In this document: one piece after another, positions 47,801 to 59,541 of the stretch
Numbering within the stretch: the stretch's first letter is position 1
Layout of the letters: every line of letters begins with the position of its first letter
Assembly (NCBI GenBank): GCA_021018815.1
Contig: JAITYX010000017.1
Coordinates: forward strand, 4,774,001-4,838,000
Direction: 5' to 3'
Length of the DNA stretch: 64,000 nucleotides
Source: Talinum fruticosum
Lineage: Eukaryota; Streptophyta; Magnoliopsida; Caryophyllales; Talinaceae
Translations under genes and position numbers: made by a program
Notes under the pieces: generated by a model
The model's database searches: none
What the model was told of the DNA's origin: nothing
Seen by the model: the letters and a program-made list of their open reading frames with translations, nothing else

Positions 47801-50800
47801 CTGTATTGCTTGTAACAGAGAGTTCGGCATAGTTATAAAGGATGTCGACATTTTATGTGGTGAAGTTTCAATCAATTTGAATGAGGAGCTGTTTCAGAAA
47901 AACAAAGGTTCATCTGCTATTGCTTCTGATATTGCTTGTGAGTCAAATGTTGATAACATGGTTATGACCAATCCGCCCAAGAAACAGACACTTTCGTCCA
48001 TGACCAAGCTCTCAACATTATTTCCAGAAAAGGTTAGATTGTGTGCTATGAGGTGATGCAAAAATGTTTACTTATGTGGCTTTATGAGCTGTTTAGGATA
48101 TTCCTCATTTTTTGTGTTGTTTCGTTTCTGTGACAACCTCTTATTTAAAGTGCTCACATGCTGATCATCTGTAGCTATTTACTGTGCGCCATGACCCTGT
48201 GGGTTGTTTCTTTTCTGTGATTCTTTGTAGTCCCTTCTTTTGAATTTTCTTAGAGGTAAGGAAAGAGATTCACTAAGGAGAATGAATTACAAGGTTGAGA
48301 ACATCTTTTCATTGCGAGGACAAGAACCTAATTGACTATGGGAGTCTGGCATCTGGAGGGTATGCTGATTGTCTTTCCTTGATAATAGCCATCATCATTT
48401 GGGAGAACACTTTATGGAGGGCCCTGGGCAACATTCGGGATCAGGACACAAATTCTTTGAGTGAGACAAATTCTGATCGTCTGGATTTTAAGTTGATGAT
48501 TTTCAACTCCAATCCTCAACCCATTCTTTATTAGTATGCTTGGGATCTCTAGATCTGTGGGCATGATGATGATGCCCTCTGTGGTACTGCTAATCTGCTA
48601 CCAGTGCTATGTTTTTGTGCCATTGTATTGTTCTACTGATCTTGTACTACTCCTTTGTATTGTTCAACTGACTTTTCTTTTAAGAAAAGTACCAGATTCC
48701 TATCTCTCTCGTCTTCTTCTTCTTTTTGGTTGAATTATATTTTTCATTAATTCTACAATAGTCCATTTCTTCTCCTGTGACATTGATATTTGAGTATTCG
48801 CATGCTATATGAAGTTAAACTTTGTAATGTTGAAAATGTGCTTATCTACCGCTGCACATGTTCCATGATGAGAAATTACCGTCTCAGGCTTCCTTCAGTC
48901 TGCCTACTAAATTGGGAGTGAGGTTTGAGCATCAGAGACAGAGTCTTTTTGTGGAAAATCATATCAAGAGTGTTCAATTGAAATGTATGAAGACTCGGTC
49001 TAGTGAAGATGTTGGAGAGAGTACACGTCTTGACTTTCAACTGGATTTCGGTGAAATTCATGTAAGTTTTACATAGATGTTTTACGATTAGCGTGTGAAT
49101 TTAATCATCGTGAAGTTATTTGCTGGATACTTATTCTTCACTTATTTCTCCTTTTTCCTGTCGTTCCAGCTTTTGAGAGACAGCGGCACATCTATATTAG
49201 AAATACAGCGGGTCAATGTTGGTTCTTCTATGTATATTCCCTTACAGGTAATGTTGGAAGACTGGTAATAGGTTTCCATCTATTTTTATGGTTGCTTACT
49301 TGACCACAATTGGTTCTCTAAGAAAGAAATAGCATTCATGTGATATACATATATATATATATAAATTCTGAAAGACCTCTGCTTATCCTCTGTCAGCCTG
49401 TCTTTGCTCTTGCTGTTTTTCTGTCTGTGTGCTTAAGACGCCAGAAACTGGAAGGGGAACATTGGTATGAATTGCTTTCGTTGTGTTAGAATCCTCACTA
49501 GATTCATTGATAGTCGACATAGAATAGCTAGCCTATGGAACTATCAGAAGTAGAGGTGACAGGACAGGTCAGCCACGTAGGTTCATGTAAGTTTGAGTTA
49601 GGATCAGGTTATTTCATTTTTGTTTTTGGATAAAAATGCTAAATGCCATTTGGAAGTCTAAAGCTCCGCTGAAAGTTTGTTTTTTTGCTTGGGTGGCTAC
49701 CAAAGGCGAAATTCCCATGGATAATATGCTTCAAAGAAAAGGTGAGGTCCTTTGATGACTTCAAGCTTTACTTTTTGAGAACTTTGTATAGTTGGAGTTA
49801 AGTTCTCAATCATGGTACTTTTGGGATTTTATTGATATGATTACTCTCCAGAGCTTGTGGGCTTGATTATTTTGTGTTTGCCCACTTTTTTTATGTGGGT
49901 AACATCCGTTGGTGTCTTTTAATACATATTTGTTGATTACTCATCAAAAAAAAAAAAAAAAAAGAAACGGTTGACCACCTCCTTGTGCGTTGTAGACGGG
50001 TCTCCTTGCCTTGGCCTTTGGCTTTCTCCTTGATTGGGGTGAGTTGGGTTCAACCATTGAAGATGAAAGATGTTTTGGTAGCTTGGAGAAGAAGGATGAA
50101 GAAAAAATTGGGTTTTAGGAGTTTGGAAGATGATTCCTTTTTCTCTTTGGTGTACTACTTGGAAGGAAAGGGACCAACGGATTTTTGAGGGCAAAGAGAT
50201 GGCTTATCAAAATTTCAAGCTTTGTTTTCTAAGAATTTTGTATAGTGGTGTAGAGTGCCTAATGGTGGTACTAATTTGATTCTTTTGGATTTTGTAGGTA
50301 ATATTATGCCCGAGAGCTTGAGGGCATGCTATTTTTGTTTTGCCCCTATTTTACATGGGCGACATCTCCTTGGTGTCTTATTTATACAACTTTTGATTAC
50401 TCATAAAAAAGGAGGAAAAAAAGTTCAACCCTAACCTAAAACGCGTGGCTTTTTGACCTACAGGCGAAGAGGCTTCTTTTGGCGCTTCTTTTACATGTAT
50501 TTTTGGCTTTTGCATTAAAAATTGAAAAATATAATCATATACTAACTACTAGTACTAGGATAAATGACAGGCAAAATTAGTGTCAACTGTCAAGGCACCT
50601 GGTGAGGCATAAAGAACTTTCTTATTACTGTAGGGTTGCACTAAGGCTATGCTTTTGATCTCATTTCTCTTGGTAGCGTTTATGGATTAGCTTACTGGAG
50701 TAATTCAAGGGATAGTCCTTGTGTATGGTTTTCTGGCTCATGTTACGTTTTTTGTAGTTGATGACAGAGGAATAAAGATCAAGTTGACAATTTGAAGGCC

Positions 50801-53800
50801 TGCTTTGGAGTTTGAAGGTTTTAGATTGAGTAGGATGAAGACTGAATATTTTTTTTTTTTGAATAGTAATCAGAAGATGTATAAATGAGACACCAAGGGG
50901 ATGTAACCCATGTAACCCATGTACAAAAGGGGTCAGTACACTAATATTATGTCCTCAAGCTCTCATCCATAATTCCATCTACGAAATCCTAAAATTCAAG
51001 TTTCTATCACCATTAAGCACAACGCTCCAACTGTACAACATTTCCAGAAAGTAGAGTTTGAAGTGTTGAAAAGGCTTTGTCCTAAAGAATCCATTGATTT
51101 ATCTCTTTTCAAGTAGTTCACCAATTAGCCTATGGAATCATTTTCCAAACTCCAAGAACCCAACACCTTTTGTTTTTTGATGAGTAAATCAAAATTTTTT
51201 ATTGAAAGACACCAAGGGGATGTTGCCCATGTACAAAAGGGTGCAAACACAAAATAATCAAGCCCCCAAGCTCTGGACAGTAATCAAAATTCCAAATAGT
51301 CAACTTGGTACCATGATCTAGAACTTGACTCCAACTATACAAAGTTCTTAAAAAATAAAGCTTGAAATCTCATCAAAGGACCTCGCATTGCCCTAAAAAA
51401 TTTGGCAATTCCTCTCCTTCCAAGTACTCCACCGAATGACTAATGGCATCAACTTCCACACTCCTAGAACTCAACTCTTCTTCGACCTTCTACATGCCAG
51501 CAAAACATATTTTACTGTTAAAGGTTGCACCCAATTAACCCCCATCAAAGAGAAAGACAAATGCCATAAAGCAGTGACATATTGACAATGGACAAAAAGG
51601 TGGTCAACAGATTTTTCCTCCGCTAGGCACATCGCACACCTACTGGCCAACTTAAAATTTCTCCTTTTAACATGTCCTCTGTTGGAAGCTTCCTTATAGT
51701 GGCCGCCCAAGCAGGAAAGCATGCTTTGGTGGGAGTTTTAGACTTCCAAATTGCCTTATCTTGAAAGTAAAAATGATTCTCCCTTCAAAAACCTCCACGG
51801 AGCCACCAACACATCTTTCACACTAGATGGTTGGACCCATCATTGCCCCATGATGCAGGAGCTCCTAGCCAGCAAGTAAAGCTGATAAATTATAGATGCT
51901 ATCCTCTTCCTAATCGTTTGGATGTCTCACAGTAGTCAAATTCCAAAGCTTAGTATCACCATTCCAAGAACCCAATTCCTGTACTGATGCCTCTTAAATG
52001 AGCCGTGCTAAAAGATGGGGAAATTGAGCTTTAAGAGGTTGATCCCCAGACCAGACAACATGCCAAAACAACACTCTTGAGCCATTCTTCACCTCAAAAT
52101 GCACCAAGTATTTGAAGCGCTCCAACCTGGCGAGATAGATTTCCAAGAATCAACCCCTTGGGCATATGCACTCTTCTCGCTCCACCACCCCACATCTTTT
52201 GTGGGTGAAGACTGAATATTTGCAATGTGGTTCTTACAAAAAAGTCTCTATTGATTTGTATCCTGTGTTGAAGGCATTAGAAGTTTAGATATGAGGTATG
52301 AAACATAAAATGCTAATTGTAAATGGGAGATTGCTAATGATAGTATTTGTAATATACAGGTTTGAAATGGAGAGCAATTTGGAATTTGTAGCATGGTTGT
52401 AAGCAGTGGCAGAATTTGTTTATTCAGTTGGGCGTTGCTGTCATCGACAACCATTAAGACAAAAATTTTCTCAAAATTATGTCTAGAAATCTTTATTTTT
52501 AATCAGTGCCTTGGGTCTCCTTGCTGTGGCGATTGTCTTTTTCCTTGATGGGGTTGGTTGGGTTCAAACTTTGGACATCAAGGATGTTTGGTGACTTGGA
52601 GAAGAAGATTGAAAAAATAGTTGAATTCTAGGAAGTTGGAAGTTGATTATGTTGGCTATTTGGTGGCGTAAGCGGGAGGAATGGAATCAAAAGAACTTTT
52701 GATTTCAGGGGAAACACGGACCTTTCAAGATTTTAAGCTATACTTTTTGAGATTATTGTATAGTCGGAGTAATGTGCTCAAGTGTGGTACAAATTTGTCT
52801 CTTTTGGATTTTGTAGATAATATTATTCACAAAAGTTTGGTGACATAGGCCCTGTTTCATTTACCTTTAGCTTTACAACTCTTTACAACTTTTTATAACT
52901 AACTTTACAACTATCTTACAACTCCTTACAGTTTTCCTTACAGCTCCTTACAACCTTATAACTAAAATGGAACAAGGCCATAATGGGTTTTGTGCTTGCA
53001 CCTTTTATTCAGGGTGGCAATCTCTAGGATTTGTTAATATATTTTGACACTCGTCATTTTTTTCACTAGTGGCACCCATAAGAATTGTTATTTTTTGGAT
53101 AAGTAATCAAATAAATATATTCATGAGACACCAAGGGGGTGACCCTTGAATACAAAAGGGGCTAGTACTAAAATCATCATGCCCCCAAACTCTCACCATA
53201 ATTCTATTTACTAAATCCAAAAAGAGATACCTTGTCTCACATTGAGCATTTGAGCACTTGGGTCCTGCCATACAACATTATTAAAATATAGAGCTTAAAA
53301 TCTTAAAATGGTAGAGCTTTGCTCTAAAAATCCTTTGGTTCTTCTCTTCGTACATGCACCACCAAATAGCCAACGGAACCAACTTCCATATTCCAAGAGC
53401 CCAACTCTTGATCAATCTTCTTCTCCAAGCGATCAAAACATCTTTAACAGTAGAATGGGGACCGAGCTAACCCCTATCGAAGAAAGAGACAAATGCCATA
53501 GTGAAGAAACCCAATGACAATGAACAAAGGGATGGTCAACAGATTTTTCCTCCTCAAGGCACATTGTGCACCTATGTGCTACAATAACATTTCATCTTTT
53601 AAGCATGTACTCCATGGGAATCTTACTCTTAGCTGGCATCAGTAAGAAAACAAGCTTTCGTAGGAGCTTTGGACTTCGAAATGGTTTTCGCTGGAAAGTT
53701 GAAACAATTTGACGCATGAATATGCCTATCACAAAAGCTCTTAACAGAGAAGCAACCATAAGAATTCGTTAGCAATTAACAAAGTCTAAGCTTGTAGGGA

Positions 53801-56749
53801 GTCGGAGGAATCAGATGCATGAAGTGAGCTAAGATAGTTAAAAACATGTTAGGAGGGGACAATCAGGTAAATTAGTGAGGAAGACGCCTGAAATTACCCT
53901 GTTATGATGGTAGGAGAAGAAAGGAAAACCAAAGTCAGACTACTATAGACAGCCGAAGGAGTTACTCGGACCAAGGGTGGCCCCCTCACCTTGTGCATGC
54001 AAGTTATTTTTGGCTGGACAGGGTTATAAATTGCTTAGAATTGAGTTGATTTTCTGCCTTAACCCCCCCAAAAAAAAAGCTAAATGTTATTCATGGCCCC
54101 ACTTGAATACCAACCATGGCTTTTATTTATTTATTTTTTGATGAGCCTGGCTTCGCCTCTGACTCTAAAAGATCGGTAGTCTAGCATAGTTGGTTTCCTT
54201 CCAGTCACTGCCCAAGGTTCTAGATCCTTGTTTCTTGTCTCCGCCTTCTCATATTTTGGGTTTCTGCTCTTGGCCTGGTCTCAACTCACCTTGGCCTTCA
54301 ATTTAGCAAGCTACCTGACAGCATGCTTTGTTTGAGCATGACCTTACAGTTTTGAATAATTGGTTATGTCTGATCTCTTAATTTCCAGGTACCCCAGTTT
54401 ACCGCATTGGTCTAGTTTGGTTTAAGATTGGGCTGATGCTGCCTATTCAGAATCCTCCTTTTGGGAGTTTCAATATAGCTTTTAATTGTTTGGGTTTCTT
54501 ACTGTTGGTTGCTCAGCTTGTAAAGACACCAATTTAGGCTTGAGAGGGCAGTTTTCAGTGGAAATTGCTTGGGTTATCCCTTATGGAATTTTCTACATTT
54601 TTATATGCGAGAAATAAAAGAGCATCTGACAGTGCTTAAACGCCTCGTTTTTTTATGGGTTGCTGAAATTTATCTTGCATTTATTAGAGATTGCTTAATC
54701 AAAACTCTGCATTTTCTTTTTGGGATAAATGGTTTGCTTTAGCTCTTTGTTAGAAGTTCTGGACATGCCTCTTCATGATTTGTTATCGGTTTCTTTGTAC
54801 ATGCTTCCTTATGTAAAGAAAAGGACAGAAAATAATTTGTACTTTGTTATGACAGGATTAGCTAAAAAAGATAACCACCCCTGCTCTTTAGCATTTTATT
54901 TATTTCTTTTCTCATTTCATGCAGGTACAGTCTCCATGTATTAATTTGTGACCCTCTTTTTTTTGGGGGGGAGGAATTTGATCCACTTCATGTCCTTTTT
55001 ACCCTCTATTATCTTGACTTATTATTAACCAAAGCTTGATTGGAGCACCTTATATCTCTTATTTTATCGTGCTTATCTTTGAGACTATTAATGTGGATGT
55101 TTTCAGCCGACTTCAGCTGTTAGGGCTGAGATTGATGTGAAGCTTGGGGGTACTCAGTGTAGCTTGATACTGAGTCAGTTGGAACCATGGATGCGTCTGC
55201 ATTTTGACAAGAAGAAAAAGATTGTACTGAAAGAGGAGGTTGCATCGGTTCATAAGCCAAAGTCAACAGAATCCAAGGCCATCTTGTGGACTTGTACAGC
55301 CTCAGCTCCTGAGATGACCATTGTCCTTCACAATATGAATGGCTCCCCTCTCTATCATGTAAGTAGTAATTTAGTCTTTTTGACTTGAATTCGCAAGTAC
55401 TTTGATGAGTGATAGAAAACATATTAAAAGAACACCAATGGAGTATCATCCATGTACAAAAAGGGAAGCCCTAAAACATTATGACCTTGATCTCATGCAC
55501 AATGTTATCTGCACAATCCAAAAGAGGCAAATTTGTACTGCACTTGACCACGACTCTGGGTCTCTTAACTATAGAAAATTCTCAAAAAGCAGAGCTTGAA
55601 ATCCTGAAAGGACAGTTCCTTCCCCTCAAAAATCCGTTATTCTTTTCCTTCGAGGTGTAGCATCTGCACCAAATAGGCAACATAATCAACTTGCAAGTTC
55701 TAAGAACCCCAATTCTTTTTCTGTCTTCTTTCCTAAGCCACCAAAACATCTTTGACATTCAAAGGTTGAACCTTAACCCTACCGCAGGGAGGAAACAAAT
55801 GCCAAAGCAAGGAGACCAGCAATAATGAACAAGGATGTGATTGACTAATTCCTCTTCCTCAAGTCACATAGAGCACCTATGTGGAAGCTTCTTTGTTAAA
55901 GAAGGTCCTCCATAGGAATCTTACCCTTAGTTGCTGCCATGAAAAAAAAATAAAAAATGAAAAAATTCCATTGGAGTCTTGGATTTCCTTATGGCGTTGG
56001 CAGGAAATCAGAGGAAAACTCTCACAGAGTAACACCCATTGCTGTTATGAAGCCTCAAAATCTGGTCATTGCCATCATATTCTGCATTGACGTTCTCAAG
56101 TAATGCCAAAGGTTAAAATGCTCTTCTCTTCCCAATCATTTGGGCTTGTTTTGAAAGTTGTACCCATGTGACTCTGCTCACCATCTCAAAAGACCACTTC
56201 CTGAAATGGTCGTATCTTCCAAATGAGTCAACCTGAACAGATCTGGAAATTAAGCCCTAAAAGGTTGATCCCCACAACCCGTTCTTCACCTTTAATGAAC
56301 AAGAGGCTTGAAACAGTCCTAACCAACTACTTATTGATGTAGATGATTAAAGAAACTTTGGTTTTTGGCCTTTTGGGACCTCTGTTGGAGTACTTGCTGC
56401 AGCATTTAGGGCCCGTTCGAATTTGCATTTATAAAAGCGTTTATAACCGCTAAGGGCTCATAAACGCTCATAACTGCTCATGACCGCTCATGAAACGCTA
56501 TAACCACTCATAAACGCTATAGCAGCTCATAACAATTAGTTATACCCGCTATAACAGCTTACCCACTATAACAAGTTACCCACTATAACAGCTTATCATA
56601 AACTCTTATAATTATTTATGATGATAATGATAATGATTATTATTATTATTGCTACTACTACTACTACTATTTCTCCATGACATTATTATTATTATGTCAT
56701 TACTCTATGATATAGTAATAATAATAATTATAATAGTAATAATAATAAC

Positions 56750-56785
<36 letters not shown>

Positions 56786-59467
56786 GTTATTATTGTTATT
56801 GATATTATTATTATTATTATCATTTTTATTAAGAAAAAAATTATTAATATTATTATTACCATTATAACAGCTCATAACCACTCATAACCGCAATAGCAAC
56901 TCATAGCAGCTATAACCGCTACTTATATTAGCTCATAACCGCTATAACCGCTAGTTTTAAGAGCGGAAACGAACAGGCTATTAATGATTGATAGTTGGTC
57001 GAGCATTTTCCTAGTCACTAGTTCCAGCAGTCTGTCTTAATGACAACAATCCTTTTTGATAAGGAAAAATTAGGCAAAAACACAAAGATAAAAATAATGA
57101 CAATCGACCATATCTCTTGCTTTCTGAAACTGATGATTTCCCCTCCCCATTGAGTAATCAAAAGTTGTATTAGAAAGACACCACAGGGATGTTACCCATG
57201 TAAAGAAGGGGTAAGTTCAGAAACATCATGATCTCAAGCTCTCATGGATGATACTATCTACAAAATTCAAAAAGGTTAAATGTGTACTGCAGGTAAGCAC
57301 TTGACTCCAACTATACAAAATGATGATTGCAATGTAATTTACTCAAGATGCCTCTGATAAATTTTTCTTATGCCCCCTTTAGTTTAGTCGTTTACAATGT
57401 TCGAGCACAATTTGGAGTTGACATCGCCCTATGTAGCCCATTTGCAAATCTTCGTTCCTGATGCCCTATGTTCCTTAAATACCAACTCTGACTCTTTTTT
57501 GAGTTCCGTTACTTTTGTAGCCTTGCTGTCAGAATATCATTATTTCCCTTATTCCCCTGCCTTCCCAATTTCCCCAAACTCCTAGATAACCTGTAGCTTT
57601 GCACCCAAACCCCATCCTGATCCTCTTGTGGCATCCCTTTAAAATATGATCTCCTTATGCTACATACGTTGATGTTACATGTAATCAGCTAAGGGCTTGC
57701 TCGTTTCAGCGTTTATAACTGCTACTCGCTTGTAAACGCTGATAATTGCTAGCATTGGTAAACATTAATAATCGCTGACTACGAATCGTAACCTTGGGTA
57801 ACATTGATAGCTGCTAACCGCTAATTATAAACACTGAAATGGACTGGCCATAAGTTGGCAATGTCAAAGTCAAATTGAAGAGGCATCGGGTATTACATAA
57901 TTTGGGATTTAATAGAAATGTATTTATGCGTAGGTGAGAAAGTTTGGAAGCCAGAGAATACTAGAAGTTCAGAAAAGGAAAAGAGCAAAAGACAACCTTA
58001 CAGAATTATTCCATATAAAATTATTTCATATTAGCGCTTGTGCATTGCCCCTCCCCTAAAAAAAAAGGTATTGAAACAAAGCCTGTAGTGCTTGGAATTA
58101 TGTTATGATGATGGAATGAGAAGGATGAAGAAGATAGGGTTCTTGGAGTTCGATAAATGGTTCCTCTGCCTATTTGGTGCGCTACTTGGAAGAAGAGAAA
58201 TTATTGGATTTTTGAGGACAAATCTATGCCTTTTCAAGAGTTCAAGCTCTACTTTTTTAGAATGTTGTATTTGAGTGATGTGCTTAATGTTGAAGGAATT
58301 TTTAATTTTGTGGATTTTGTTGATTATATTATGGATGAGAGCTGGTGGGCATTCTGTTTTTGTAGTTGCCCCTTTTGTACATGGGTGACATGCCCTTGCT
58401 GTCATCTTAATGCAACTTTTGATTACTCCTAGAAGAAAGGAAGGCCTGTTGCTGTACATGGATATTTTTTTGCTTTTGATGAATAATCAAAAAATTTGTA
58501 CTGAAAGGCACCAAGGGGATGTTGCTGATGTACAAAAGGGGAAAACACAAAATAATCAAGTCCTCTAGCTTTGGGGAGTAATTATATCATATTAACAAAT
58601 CCCAAAAAGTCAACTTTGTACCATGATCGAGAACTTGACTCCAACTATACAAAGTTCTCAAAAAGTAAAGCGTGAAATCATCAAAAGACCTCGCTTTGCC
58701 CTAAAAATCCGGCAATTCCTCTCCTTCCAAGTATTCCACCAAACAGCTAATGGCATCAACTTCCAAACTCCTAGACCCAACTCTTCTTCAACCTTTTTCT
58801 CCACGCTGTTGTCCTTCCTAAAATAACATCCGATCATGTTTCAACTCTACTATTTTGGTAATGTTCTTGTAGCTAAAAGGGCTTTGAAATTAGAAATGTG
58901 TAGCTTGAGGTGGAAGGGTTTTCTGACCTTGTGAAAGCTTGGTGGAATGAGTTTAATGTTTGGGGCTCCTCTAGCTTCATTTTGGCAAAAAATTGAATTT
59001 TTTGAAAATGAAGTTGAAAGATTGGAATAGAGATGTTTTCGTCCATTTGGACCATAAGATGGAAACTTTGGTGGAGAAGATTAATAGCACTGATGTTCAT
59101 GGTTATTTTTCTCTTAATGGCACCGGTGTTCGTAGATCTCACTAATGGAGGTATCTGATTTGTTTGAGAACAAGGAAGAGATGGATGAAATTGCTTCTTT
59201 CTTTTAAGAGTCAGGACCGAGTATTTCAAAATGCTATTAAACGCGCACTGGCATATAATTGCTCTCCCTTCCCAAAAAACGAGGCGAACAAGAAAGAAAG
59301 GAAACCCAATGAATCGTTAAATGATAAGAGTAAATGTCAATGCCGCATATCTTAAACTCAAAATACTGATGTGTGAAACTTTTCTTCAATAACAGCTGTG
59401 TTGCTTGAGTGTCGGAGAATGGAAGGGGGTGATTTGTAACATGGATTAAAATAATTGTTGTAACAGG

Positions 59468-59541
<74 letters not shown>

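Noticed and set aside
56649..56867. Leu/Ile-rich 72-codon ORF resembling a membrane peptide
   Set aside because: It is translated from the ATT microsatellite inside a MITE.
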